Assembly: GCF_008711285.1 (NCBI RefSeq)
Contig: NZ_VXDC01000003.1
Coordinates: 298,867 to 362,866 of the forward strand
Source: Roseibium aquae
GTDB taxonomy: Bacteria; Pseudomonadota; Alphaproteobacteria; Rhizobiales; Stappiaceae
DNA length: 64,000 nt
Direction: 5' to 3'
The position numbers and the translations under genes were made by a program. The notes below the pieces were generated by a model. That model ran no database searches. It was given only the letters and a program-made list of their open reading frames with translations, and had not been told where the DNA came from. This document shows, one piece after another, positions 35,622 to 44,861 of this stretch. Each line of letters starts with the position of its first letter. Position 1 is the stretch's first letter.

Positions 35622-38030
35622 CTATGACCGCCTCCCCGAAACCTTGAGCAGTCCAGAGACCGCCATGCCGAACAATACGATGACCGCGAACAAGACCATG
35701 CAGAACACAAGAGCGTTGATGGACAACCAGTTTGCCAGGACCAGACGCAGGTTCGAAAAGCCGAGCGGCTCGGTGGCGATCAGGGTGGTGCGTTCATGCC
35801 GGACGGACACGACTTCGCCAAGCCCGGCCTGGATCGCGCTTACACTCCCGTTGAGCCGATCCGAATAAGTCAGAAAGGCATCCATGCTCTGCTCAAGGCT
35901 CTGGCCGTCCGGCGCGGTGAGAACCGTCCAGGCGACGGGTACGCCGCCGGCCGCATTCTGCGCCACCAGCACATTCGTGCCCGGCGGTGGCGTATAGCTT
36001 CCCTGAGCGGGCGGTCGGAGCGCCAGGTTCTGTTCGGAGATGTTGAAGCTGCGCTGCATGTCCCGCATGAACCGCATGAACCGGCCATGCCATCCCTCTT
36101 CGGCCAGGCGGTTCCGCCAGCTCTCCAGCGTTTCCCGGTTGTCCAGGGTCAGACCGCGATTGTCGGCGGGCCGGCCCGCGGAGTGCGCCCAATCCGTGTC
36201 CGCAGCCCCCTCAAGCCCGACATAGGCCAGAGCTTGACTGGGCAGGTCGGAGATGCTGCCGATCAGGATCGCGCTGTCCTGGGCCGTGATCGGTGCCGAC
36301 GTACCGCTGTCGATCGCGAGTGGACGCCCGGCGGCCACCGCAAGATTGGCGATCACCGTGGTCGCAGCGGACAAGGTGAGGTCCCCGAAATCCGGCAGGA
36401 AGAGCCGCGTCGCGTCGTCCCGCGCGCTGTACGGATACGCGAAACCGGAAAAAGACGCCAGATTGGGCAGTTGCGCGATACGGCCGAACGCGGGAAACAC
36501 AACCTGTGACGTGTCGAACAGCACGAAGCGCCGGTCGGCGGTCCCGGTTGTCCCGGCCGCGCAAGCCGCGTCCTCGGCCGTGTCGAAGCGCCCCTCGATC
36601 GTGACCGTATTCAGTCCCGGCCGGGCATTTCGCATCGGCACGGATACCGGGAACTTGTTCATGATCGAACCGCCCACCTGATTGATCGGGACATTGGCGG
36701 CGATGTTGCCGTTCACATAGATCGACAAGGCGCTCCCGGGGCGGACACTGGGCGCATAGGCGGCATCCAGAAGGATCTGGAAGTATCCATAGGCATCGGC
36801 ATAAAAATCCGCCGGCAGCCCGAATTCGAACTGCGCCCGGAAAAGTCGGCCGGAAAACTCCTGCGTTGGAATTCCCACATCCGAAAGCGCGAAGCGCCGG
36901 GCGGTTTCGATCAGCGGCGGTGCCGGTGCGAACCGGTTCTGGGTTCGCAGGCTCCCCGCTTCCCGGTCATCGTTCACCTGGGCCGCCACAGCGCCGATCC
37001 GGTTCACCGCTTCCTCGAGCTCCGCAAGGGTCCCGCCGGTGACCAGCAGGAACTGGCGGCCATCCGATGGACTGTCGACGAACCCGGCGGACGGCGCACT
37101 GCCAAGAGAGCCGCTCAGCTCTTCGAAGGGCGCCAGTTGCGCATCGGTTCCGAAATAAACCGTCAGCTCCGCCGGGGTGCCCTTAGGGGAAGATGTGACC
37201 GAGACGGAGGGGCGCGGCATGTCAATGATAAGCGCGATGGTCTGCGTCAGCTGGAACAGCGCATCGCGATAGCCAGCCTCATCAAGGCCTGGGGCGACGA
37301 TGACGATTTCTGTCAGACCCTGGGGGTCGTTGCCGATGGCCGCCAAATCGGCGATCTCCCCAAACCGGTTCGCCGCCGGATCTTCAAAGGACAGGAAACT
37401 GTCCGCCGTTTTGATGTCGGTCCACAATTGAAAGGTCGATTCCACGCTGCAATCCGTGCGGTGGCGTTGCCGGGCGGACAGGTCGAATGTGTTCCGTCCG
37501 GCCTGGAGCAAACCGGCCGGAATCTCGGCGCGCAAATTGCGGGGCGTATCGGGCGACGAGATCGTCTCCCGCAGGATCGGCTCGCCATTGACCGAAAGGC
37601 TCAACTCCGAAAACTCCGGCGCGACGAAAACGGAGTTCTGGTAGCCCAGAGTGAGCGAGGCCGGGCTGGCCGCCTGCGCCCGTGTCAGCACGACGGACCA
37701 TGACCGCCGGTCGATCTCTCCGCGCAATTGCAGTTGCTGGTCCGGGACGATGTAGTGCCGCGCGTTGTCCTGATCCGCGCCTGGAAGCGGCAGACCACCC
37801 GCGGCGGTCATCTCCGGCGAAGGTGTCATGGAGGACGCGCCGGCGTCCTCGCGCCCCGCAGCACCGGAGGGTACCTCCCCCCCGGGACCGCCGCCGCTTT
37901 CCAGTTGCTGGTATCGCTCAGGCTCCATGCTGAAAGGCGCAGGCTGCGCAAGCGGCGTCATGGGTGCGGCGGCAACGGCAAGCGCGAACACAGAAACGTT
38001 CAGCAACGGGACCGGGATACGCCAGATCAT
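35622..38030 (-). CDS. bcsB: Cellulose synthase regulatory subunit BcsB
   Basis: 802 residues. Signal peptide about 1-28, then two repeats of a carbohydrate-binding/ferredoxin-like pair characteristic of BcsB, and one C-terminal membrane helix (about 770-795, VFCMVLFAVIVLFGMAVSGL) that completes the BcsA channel. A disordered Pro/Gly/Ser stretch sits after the signal peptide. BcsB guides the polymer through the periplasm. The ATG at 38030 overlaps the bcsA stop as ATGA; the frame continues upstream inside bcsA but lacks a plausible start there. Confidence 0.92.
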   Translation of the reverse strand: MIWRIPVPLLNVSVFALAVAAAPMTPLAQPAPFSMEPERYQQLESGGGPGGEVPSGAAGREDAGASSMTPSPEMTAAGGLPLPGADQDNARHYIVPDQQLQLRGEIDRRSWSVVLTRAQAASPASLTLGYQNSVFVAPEFSELSLSVNGEPILRETISSPDTPRNLRAEIPAGLLQAGRNTFDLSARQRHRTDCSVESTFQLWTDIKTADSFLSFEDPAANRFGEIADLAAIGNDPQGLTEIVIVAPGLDEAGYRDALFQLTQTIALIIDMPRPSVSVTSSPKGTPAELTVYFGTDAQLAPFEELSGSLGSAPSAGFVDSPSDGRQFLLVTGGTLAELEEAVNRIGAVAAQVNDDREAGSLRTQNRFAPAPPLIETARRFALSDVGIPTQEFSGRLFRAQFEFGLPADFYADAYGYFQILLDAAYAPSVRPGSALSIYVNGNIAANVPINQVGGSIMNKFPVSVPMRNARPGLNTVTIEGRFDTAEDAACAAGTTGTADRRFVLFDTSQVVFPAFGRIAQLPNLASFSGFAYPYSARDDATRLFLPDFGDLTLSAATTVIANLAVAAGRPLAIDSGTSAPITAQDSAILIGSISDLPSQALAYVGLEGAADTDWAHSAGRPADNRGLTLDNRETLESWRNRLAEEGWHGRFMRFMRDMQRSFNISEQNLALRPPAQGSYTPPPGTNVLVAQNAAGGVPVAWTVLTAPDGQSLEQSMDAFLTYSDRLNGSVSAIQAGLGEVVSVRHERTTLIATEPLGFSNLRLVLANWLSINALVFCMVLFAVIVLFGMAVSGLLKVSGRRS

Positions 38031-40225
38031 GACCGGGCCTCCCGGGAGGCCCCGGCCGGCAAGCGGCCCTGCGTTTTTCCAAACTGCGCGCCAAAATAGG
38101 CAAGACCCCGGCCGGTCTGATAGAGCGACATCCGCAGAAAGCGCAAGATACCGCCGATGACACCCGGATTGTAGCGCCGGTGGGTCTGGAATTCGGACCA
38201 TTGGGCAGAATTGGCGAAGACAAGATCCGCGACGATCCGGTAGTGCGCCGGCCTTTGCGTCACGTACTGGCCGCCAAAGATTGCGCCTTCGCGCGTGTTC
38301 TCGAGATTGGTGATCGTCAGCGGCAAGGTGTCTTCGGGCAGGTCCGCGAGCGGTGTGACGCGCAACTCGACCTCCTCGCCAACCGAAACGGTTCGCGCAC
38401 TTTTGCCGATCACATCGATGCGGATCCCCTGGGTCGACACATTCTTGATGGCGGCCTGCAGCCAGTCGTCGCCAACATGGATCTGGCACCTGCGGTTGAC
38501 CTTGACGCGCCGGGTGGCCTGCCGCTCGCCCCGCTCGGAGACAACCCCCAGAGCGCAGCCGGCCAGAATGAGGTTCAGGAAGTTCCAGATCCCCACGACA
38601 ACCGTGATATCGGCTTTGTAGGGTTCCGTCTCAAGCCGGTACAAGGTTACCGCGACACCGGCCAGAAGCACGGCAAAGATGATGAAAAACGGCATGCTGT
38701 GGCTGGACATGCGCCGCTCGGTCACAGCCACCTCCTTGGACGTGACCTTGAAGGTCGGCTTGCGCGGATTGAAAAACACCGAGATCACCGCCGGCAGCAA
38801 GTGGACCGACTGAATGTACTCGTAAAGCTCAGAGATCAGCGGCCATCGGTAACGGCCGTAGAGATAGTTCTGAATGATCAGATTCACGATGATGTACACG
38901 GACGTGTAGATAAAGAAGTCCTGGCCCGAGGCCACGAAGATTTGCAGATCGAGAAACAAATAGAAAAGCGGCGCCAGCAGAAAGATCATCCGGGAAAAGG
39001 GAAACAGCCAGAACAGGCTTGAGGAAAGGTAGCAAAGCCTTTGCGGAAGCGTCAAACCGCGCTTGAACAGCGGGAAGTGGAAAATGAGGATCTGCATCAT
39101 CCCCTGGGCCCACCGGCTTCTCTGGCCGATGAAGCTGGAAAAGGTCGACGGCTGCAGGCCGGCAATCAACGGCCGGTCGATATAAAGGCTGTTCCAGCCG
39201 CGCGCATGCAGCGTGATCGCCGTTTCACAGTCTTCGGTGATGGTGATCCCGCTGAAACCGTCGGTTTCTTCCAGCGCCTTCCGGCGCAAGACCGCTGCGG
39301 AGCCGCAAAAAAACGAACCGTTCCACTTGTCCAGCCCGCGCTGGATCAGGCCGTAGAACATTTCGTTTTCCGACGGCATTTTCTCGAAGGTCCGCAGGTT
39401 CTTTTCAAGCGGATCGGGATTGAGAAAGAAGTGCGGCGTTTGAACCAGAAACAGCTTGGGATCGTCGTTGAAGTGGCCAACCGTTTCCAGAAGGAAATCG
39501 CGGGTGGGGGCATGATCGGCATCGAACACCACGACGAGTTCCGCCGACGAATGTGTCAAACCATTGTTCAAGTTGCCCGCCTTGGCGCTTTCGTTCCGCT
39601 CGCGGGTGAGATATTTCGCGCCCAGTTTTTCGCACAAGACCTGAAGGTTTTCGTAGCGGCGCTGCGCGGCCTGGGCGTCCTGGATATTCGCAGCGCCGCG
39701 CTTTTCGGCGGTCCCGCCATCGTCCAGCAGCCACACCGTCATGCGGTCCGCCGGATACTCCATTCCAAGGGCCGCCGACAACGTTCCCGCCAGCAGTTCC
39801 TCGTCCTCGTTGTAGGTGGGAATGAACACATCGACCGTTGGAAAATGCTCATCCTCCCGCAACCGGCGCGGGGCGCGCGATGGAAGGGGCTTGGACACGA
39901 TGAAGATGCTCAGACCCAGCATGAGAATGCTGTAGAGCTCGGCCGAGTAGAGCAGGATCGCGGGAACGAAATTCTGCAGCTCCGAAACGGGCGGCAGGGT
40001 GCTGGTCGTGCGCCAGTAAAGATACCGGATGACGATGGCCGCACCGAACATAATGACAACGACGCGAAACGTTCCTTCAGGCGCGATCATTTTCAAGCCA
40101 ACGATCGACAGCACAATCGTCAAGCCAATGAAAAGCTGCGCCTCCGCGCTCACCGGAAGCGTCAACAGGAACAAGAAGGCCGCTCCCAAGCCAATGGCCA
40201 AAAGAACTCGAACGAGTTTCATCAA
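38027..40225 (-). CDS. bcsA: Cellulose synthase catalytic subunit (UDP-forming)
   Basis: 732 residues. Membrane GT2 processive synthase with the D,D,D,QxxRW set: WLLDDGG (about 168), FDADH (about 235), ITEDCE (about 329) and QRSRW (about 369). Eight or so membrane segments flank the catalytic domain. A C-terminal PilZ domain (about 565-665) with RQATRR and a later DVIGKSA-type loop binds cyclic di-GMP and opens the active site. Makes beta-1,4-glucan from UDP-glucose. Second gene of the operon after bcsN. Confidence 0.96.
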   Translation of the reverse strand: MMKLVRVLLAIGLGAAFLFLLTLPVSAEAQLFIGLTIVLSIVGLKMIAPEGTFRVVVIMFGAAIVIRYLYWRTTSTLPPVSELQNFVPAILLYSAELYSILMLGLSIFIVSKPLPSRAPRRLREDEHFPTVDVFIPTYNEDEELLAGTLSAALGMEYPADRMTVWLLDDGGTAEKRGAANIQDAQAAQRRYENLQVLCEKLGAKYLTRERNESAKAGNLNNGLTHSSAELVVVFDADHAPTRDFLLETVGHFNDDPKLFLVQTPHFFLNPDPLEKNLRTFEKMPSENEMFYGLIQRGLDKWNGSFFCGSAAVLRRKALEETDGFSGITITEDCETAITLHARGWNSLYIDRPLIAGLQPSTFSSFIGQRSRWAQGMMQILIFHFPLFKRGLTLPQRLCYLSSSLFWLFPFSRMIFLLAPLFYLFLDLQIFVASGQDFFIYTSVYIIVNLIIQNYLYGRYRWPLISELYEYIQSVHLLPAVISVFFNPRKPTFKVTSKEVAVTERRMSSHSMPFFIIFAVLLAGVAVTLYRLETEPYKADITVVVGIWNFLNLILAGCALGVVSERGERQATRRVKVNRRCQIHVGDDWLQAAIKNVSTQGIRIDVIGKSARTVSVGEEVELRVTPLADLPEDTLPLTITNLENTREGAIFGGQYVTQRPAHYRIVADLVFANSAQWSEFQTHRRYNPGVIGGILRFLRMSLYQTGRGLAYFGAQFGKTQGRLPAGASREARS

Positions 40226-40256
40226 ATCAACTCACAACATGCCGAACACGGTTTGT

Positions 40257-41255
40257 TCAGCCGCCAGTAGAAACAGTGTTTTCGTTTAAATTAGATGTAG
40301 CGGGCGGACTTGGAAGGGTGATGGCGCTGGATGGCGGCGGCGGCACGATCACCGAGATAGCCGGTTTCGGCTCATCGCCTCGCACTGCGCCGGAGGGATT
40401 GACGGCTTGGACAGGCTGCGCAACGGGCACCGGCGGCGGCGCCAGCCTTGGGGCCGATCTTGCGGGCACCTGACGGGCTGGAACCACGCCGACGAACCCC
40501 TCCATGCTCTGCGGCAAGATGGGATGCCCCGCCCGGCCCCAGGCATCCGGGGGGCTTGAAGGCCGCAGATACGGATCCCAAGAGGACTCCAGAACCGCCA
40601 CATTGATGCTCAGGCCATACATGGTCCGCAGCAGGTCCAGCTCGCTTTTCTTCGGATCGCACAGCCGCAACCGGATCTGAATCGTCCCGCGCGGTGAGAA
40701 GATTGTCTTCCGCGAAAGCTGTTGGCTCAGGTGCTGCCAGGCATAGAGACAAATGTCCCCGGACGCGGACCGTCCGGCGGCATAGGAAAACGGGCCGTAG
40801 CTGTTTTGCAAAAGGACAGATGCCCGCGTCAGGCGCATGCCCGGCAAGAATTGTTTGATTTCACGCGAAATCTCTTGCTCGTCCGGAAAGGCGTCGGACA
40901 GGCGCCCGGCCTTTTCCGGCGCCTCGGGATGCCCGCCAATGACCTGAACCCGCAACAGGTTCTGCCCCGGCGTCTTGCTGCGGTTGGCGAGCGTGATGTC
41001 CTGCTGGACGCCGTTGGAATAGTCCTTCTGCACAATACCCAGAACTGCCGGTCCGCCAGGCGGGGGCGTGACAAAGGCCTGCTCCTTTGGCGGCAAGGTG
41101 GAATTGGACAGCGGCGCGACCTTCGGCGTGTTGGCGCAGCCCGCAAGAGCCAGCGCAAGAATGGCGGCGAACGGATAGCAGATGGCATGCACCCTCCGCC
41201 GCAAAGAGGAGCCGTGCTCGGGCCATCGGATGGCGCGTACCGGTCGAGCACCCAT
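40257..41255 (-). CDS. bcsN: Cellulose biosynthesis lipoprotein BcsN
   Basis: 332 residues with a lipobox LALAGC (Cys40), so it is anchored as a periplasmic lipoprotein. The central part has the BcsN pattern (PGMRLTRASVLLQNSYGPFSYA, DICLYAWQ) with two Cys, and the tail is long, Pro-rich and probably disordered. BcsN is found at the head of cellulose operons in Agrobacterium and relatives and is needed for export in an unknown way. Upstream, 41270-41330 is AT-rich and is the likely operon promoter. A GTG at residue 22 would give a shorter leader. Confidence 0.82.
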   Translation of the reverse strand: MGARPVRAIRWPEHGSSLRRRVHAICYPFAAILALALAGCANTPKVAPLSNSTLPPKEQAFVTPPPGGPAVLGIVQKDYSNGVQQDITLANRSKTPGQNLLRVQVIGGHPEAPEKAGRLSDAFPDEQEISREIKQFLPGMRLTRASVLLQNSYGPFSYAAGRSASGDICLYAWQHLSQQLSRKTIFSPRGTIQIRLRLCDPKKSELDLLRTMYGLSINVAVLESSWDPYLRPSSPPDAWGRAGHPILPQSMEGFVGVVPARQVPARSAPRLAPPPVPVAQPVQAVNPSGAVRGDEPKPAISVIVPPPPSSAITLPSPPATSNLNENTVSTGG

Positions 41256-41440
41256 CGATTATCGCTTTCAAATAATGATATGTTTTCCTTATCTTTTTTC
41301 GCTTATTATGCTTAACAAAGGTTTAAAATGGCGCTGCCACCCTCCCATGGCGGAGATGTCGCACGGCCCGCCCCGCCACGCTGCGAGGAACGCTCCGCAG
41401 GCTAGGCGGACGGGGCGGACGATGGGACGTGGCCCAGATC

Positions 41441-42154
41441 TCATGCCCCGAGATAGCGCTCCTTGAGCCCCGGATCGGCCGCCAGTTCCGGACTGGTTCC
41501 GGTCCACACGGTCTGTCCTTTTTCCAGGATCACATGCCGGTCAGCGAGCCGTTCCAGCGCGGAGACCGTTTTGTCGACGATCAGGATCGACTGGCCCGCC
41601 TGCTTCAGGTTTTTCAGGCACTGCCAGATTTCGCCGCGAATGATCGGCGCCAATCCTTCCGTGGCCTCATCCAGGATCAACAACTTTGGGTTTGTCATCA
41701 ACGCCCGGCCGATGGCCAGCATCTGCTGTTCGCCGCCCGAAAGCTGCGACCCCAGATTGGCTTTCCGCTCCTCCAGCCGCGGGAAAAAGTCGTAAACGGC
41801 CTTCAGGGTCCAGCGCGGGGTCCCGCCGCTGCGATTGGCCGATGTGGCGATCAGGTTCTCCTCGACCGACAGTGTCGGGAACACCTGCCGCCCTTCGGGA
41901 ACCAGCCCGAGACCCGCCTGCGCGACGACATAGGCCGGGGCACCTGCCATGGCCTTGCCTTCGATTTCGATGCCCCCGCCCAGCGGCTTCAACAGGCCCA
42001 TGATCGTTCGGATGGTCGTTGTCTTGCCCATGCCGTTGCGGCCCATAAGGGTCACGACCTCGCCTGGATTGACGAGGAGGCCCACATCGAAAAGAACGCG
42101 GGTTTCGCCATAGCCTGCCTGCAGGCCGGCGACCTTCAGAAGCGGTGTGCTCAT
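41441..42154 (-). CDS. livF: Branched-chain amino-acid-type ABC transporter ATPase LivF
   Basis: 237 residues with Walker A GRNGMGKTT, signature LSGGEQQM and Walker B KLLILDEATEGLAP, the LivF-specific pattern. It is the last gene of the minus-strand liv operon and starts inside livG's stop (42151-42154, ATGA). Powers import together with LivG. The terminal part of the operon has no obvious T-run terminator. Confidence 0.9.
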   Translation of the reverse strand: MSTPLLKVAGLQAGYGETRVLFDVGLLVNPGEVVTLMGRNGMGKTTTIRTIMGLLKPLGGGIEIEGKAMAGAPAYVVAQAGLGLVPEGRQVFPTLSVEENLIATSANRSGGTPRWTLKAVYDFFPRLEERKANLGSQLSGGEQQMLAIGRALMTNPKLLILDEATEGLAPIIRGEIWQCLKNLKQAGQSILIVDKTVSALERLADRHVILEKGQTVWTGTSPELAADPGLKERYLGA

Positions 42155-42906
42155 ACCCCCTCCTCCGTTCCCAGATAGGCTTCACGCACCGCGGGATTGC
42201 CGCGGATCTCCTCGACACTGCCAGACGCGATGATCTCGCCATAGACCAGGACTGAAATGCGGTCGGCCAACTTGAACACGGCATCCATGTCATGCTCGAC
42301 AAGCAGCATGGGCGTCTGACGTTTCAGATCGGACAAGACCTCGACGAGGCGCGCCGTTTCGTCCGGCCCGGCCCCGGCCATGGGTTCGTCGAGCAAAAGA
42401 AGCTTGGGCTCGCCCGCAAGGGCGATCGCCAGTTCCAGCACGCGCTTTTCGCCATGGCTCAGATCGCCCGCCCGCACCCCGGCCCGGCCCGACAGGCCGA
42501 CAAGGTCAAGGCAGTGCTCCGCCTTGGCGTTCAGATCGCGGTCGCGCGCGGCCGGCTTGAAAAAGCGATAGGAATGCCCGGCCTTGGCCTGGACGCCCAA
42601 AGCCACGTTCTCCAGGACCGAAAAGGCAGGCAGGATCGCCGTGATCTGAAACGACCGCCCCAGACCGCGCAAGGCGCGGTTGGCCACACTCAGGCCGTTG
42701 ACATTCTCACCGTCGAAGACGACATCGCCCGAGCTCGACGGCAAGGCACCGCAGATCTGGCCAATCAGCGTTGTCTTGCCCGCCCCATTCGGCCCGATCA
42801 CGGCATGACACTCCCCGGGATTGACCGCCAACGACACGTTTTTGGTCACATGCAGGGCACCGAAGGACTTGTTCAGTTCCTTGAGTTCAAGCACGGGGCG
42901 GGTCAT
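42151..42906 (-). CDS. livG: Branched-chain amino-acid-type ABC transporter ATPase LivG
   Basis: 251 residues. Walker A GPNGAGKTT, signature LSHGEKR, Walker B KLLLLDEPMAG and the LivG-type C-terminus. Overlaps livM and livF by 4 bases each, so the operon is tightly coupled. Forms the ATPase dimer with LivF. Confidence 0.91.
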   Translation of the reverse strand: MTRPVLELKELNKSFGALHVTKNVSLAVNPGECHAVIGPNGAGKTTLIGQICGALPSSSGDVVFDGENVNGLSVANRALRGLGRSFQITAILPAFSVLENVALGVQAKAGHSYRFFKPAARDRDLNAKAEHCLDLVGLSGRAGVRAGDLSHGEKRVLELAIALAGEPKLLLLDEPMAGAGPDETARLVEVLSDLKRQTPMLLVEHDMDAVFKLADRISVLVYGEIIASGSVEEIRGNPAVREAYLGTEEGV

Positions 42907-43853
42907 GACGATTTCCCCTTGATCGCGCCCAGAATGCCGCCGCGCGCATACAGCACGACAAGAATGAGCAAGGGGCCGAAAATCAGGCGCCAGTGCTGGG
43001 TGTAGTGGGATAGCACCTCTTCAAAGACAAGATAGGCAATCGCGCCCAGAATGGCGCCGTGAAGATAGCCAAGCCCGCCCAGCACGACCATCACGATCAA
43101 TTCGCCCGAGCGGTGCCAGGACATGTAGGCGGGGGAAACGAACTCGGCCTGGTTCGCCAGCAGCGCGCCGGCGATGCCGGCGATCGAGCCGGCAATGACA
43201 TAGGCCGCGAGGCGGTAACCGAACGGATCGATCCCGATGGCTTGCAGCCGGGCCTCGCTCTGCTTTGCGCCCTTCAGCACACGGCCGAACCGGGAGGCGG
43301 CAAGAACCTTCAGGAAGACATAGGCCGCCAGCAAGATGGCGAGCACCAGACAGTAGAAGGCGGTGTCATTTTCAAACAGGCCTGTCCCGAGAAATTCCGA
43401 CCGGCCCCACATGGTCAAACCGTCGTCTCCGCCATAGGCCGACAGCGATGTCGCCGTGTAATAGGCCATCTGCCCGAAGGCCAGCGTGATCATGATGAAA
43501 TAGACGCCCCGTGTCTTCAGACTGATGGCGCCCGTGATGGCCGCGAACAGGGCGCAGACCAAAATGGCGGCGGGGAAGGAAATCCAGGCTGCCCATATGT
43601 CGTGATAGGCCAGGATACCGACCGCATAAGCTCCCAGTCCGATGAAGGCCGCATGTCCGAAACTGACCATGGCGCCAAGGCCAAGGATGAAATCGAGACT
43701 GAGGGCCGCGATGGCGAGGATCAGGATCCGCGTCGCAAAGAGCATCAGGAAGCGGTCGTCGAAGACGGCCGCGTAAACAGGAACGAGCGCAAGGACGGTA
43801 AACAGGATCACCGGCACGGCGCGGCTGCGCATTATCTCGCGAATACCGTTCAT
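42903..43853 (-). CDS. livM: Branched-chain amino-acid-type ABC permease LivM
   Basis: 316 residues with about nine hydrophobic segments and the conserved LivM stretch LDFILGLGAMVSFGHAAFIG. The cytoplasmic loop with the ATPase contact (ALFAAITGAISLKTRGVYF) is present. Coupled to livH (ATGA at 43850-43853) and to livG. It forms the membrane channel with LivH. Confidence 0.9.
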   Translation of the reverse strand: MNGIREIMRSRAVPVILFTVLALVPVYAAVFDDRFLMLFATRILILAIAALSLDFILGLGAMVSFGHAAFIGLGAYAVGILAYHDIWAAWISFPAAILVCALFAAITGAISLKTRGVYFIMITLAFGQMAYYTATSLSAYGGDDGLTMWGRSEFLGTGLFENDTAFYCLVLAILLAAYVFLKVLAASRFGRVLKGAKQSEARLQAIGIDPFGYRLAAYVIAGSIAGIAGALLANQAEFVSPAYMSWHRSGELIVMVVLGGLGYLHGAILGAIAYLVFEEVLSHYTQHWRLIFGPLLILVVLYARGGILGAIKGKSS

Positions 43854-44773
43854 GAGCGCCCTACCGGAAACAGCCCGCTTGGGCGGAAGAACAAAACGCC
43901 GGCCATGAGGATGTAAATCAGCATGGAGGCAATGGCTGGGCCGACATCGTTTGCGGCCGAAGGCGGCAACAGGAGACGGGCGATATCGGTGGCCATCGAA
44001 CGCCCGAGCGTGTCGACAAGGCCGATGAGAAGCGCGGCGATGAACGCCCCGCGGATCGAGCCGATTCCGCCGATCACAATCACCACGAAGGCCAGGATCA
44101 GAAGATTGTCGCCCATCCCCGGTTCGACGGAGAGAATGGGGGCCGCCATGATGCCGGCGAACCCGGCCAGCATGGTCCCGAAGCCGAAGACAATCATGAA
44201 CAGGCGGCGAATGTTCACCCCAAGCGCCGCGACCATGTCCGGATTGGTGGCGCCCGCGCGCACCAGCATGCCGATCCGCGTCCGTGTGACGAGCACATAC
44301 AGCAGCACCGCGACGGCCAGGCCTGACCCGATCAACGCAAGGCGGTAGACCGGGTATTTCAGGTTTTCCATCAGTTGAATGGATCCGTCGAACAAAGCCG
44401 GTCCCGGCAAGGCCAGCGGCGCGGCTCCCCAGATCACCTTGACCGCTTCGTTGACGAAGATGATCACCCCGAAGGTGGCCAGCACCTGATCCAGGTGATC
44501 CCGGTCGTATAGATGTCGGAAAATGAGGAATTCCAACGCCAGCCCGCAGACCAGCGAAAGAACGAGGCCGAGGATCAGAGCGCCCCAGAAGGTGCCGGTG
44601 ACCTGGTACATGGCAACCGCCAGATAGGCCCCGAGCATGTACTGAACCCCATGGGCCAGATTGATGAAATCCATGACGCCGAAGACCAGCGTCAAACCGG
44701 CGGCGATCAGGAACAAAAGCACGCCAAGCTGGAGGCCGTTCAGCGCCTGAACAGCAAGAAGGGTTGCGCTCAC
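43850..44773 (-). CDS. livH: Branched-chain amino-acid-type ABC permease LivH
   Basis: 307 residues, about eight membrane segments, with the LivH pattern GLTLVFGVMDFINLAHG near the start and AGIMAAPILSVEPGMG later. First permease gene after the binding-protein gene, separated from it by 88 bases that contain a hairpin. No other livH copy in the window. Confidence 0.9.
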   Translation of the reverse strand: MSATLLAVQALNGLQLGVLLFLIAAGLTLVFGVMDFINLAHGVQYMLGAYLAVAMYQVTGTFWGALILGLVLSLVCGLALEFLIFRHLYDRDHLDQVLATFGVIIFVNEAVKVIWGAAPLALPGPALFDGSIQLMENLKYPVYRLALIGSGLAVAVLLYVLVTRTRIGMLVRAGATNPDMVAALGVNIRRLFMIVFGFGTMLAGFAGIMAAPILSVEPGMGDNLLILAFVVIVIGGIGSIRGAFIAALLIGLVDTLGRSMATDIARLLLPPSAANDVGPAIASMLIYILMAGVLFFRPSGLFPVGRS

Positions 44774-44807
44774 AGTAGCACTATCCTGTTAGGTCAGCGG
44801 GTCAGGG

Positions 44808-44842
44808 TCCCGGACCCGCCAACAGCGGGCAAGGGTCCGGGA
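44808..44842 (-). terminator. Hairpin between the binding-protein gene and livH
   Basis: A perfect 10-bp stem (44808-44817 with 44833-44842) extended by three inner pairs, with no T-run. Such intercistronic stems after a periplasmic-binding-protein gene usually lower downstream expression or protect the upstream mRNA, so this may set the binding-protein excess. Confidence 0.6.
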
Positions 44843-44861
44843 ATGCGGTCAAACGCGTGGT

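Noticed and set aside
35622..38489. BcsB with a 153-residue N-terminal extension
   Set aside because: The extension overlaps the PilZ-coding part of bcsA, and the ATG at 38030 gives a proper signal peptide and ATGA coupling.
41366..41418. Terminator hairpin after livF
   Set aside because: An 8-bp GC stem (41368-41375 with 41411-41418) exists but encloses a 35-base loop and has no T-run, so it is not convincing.
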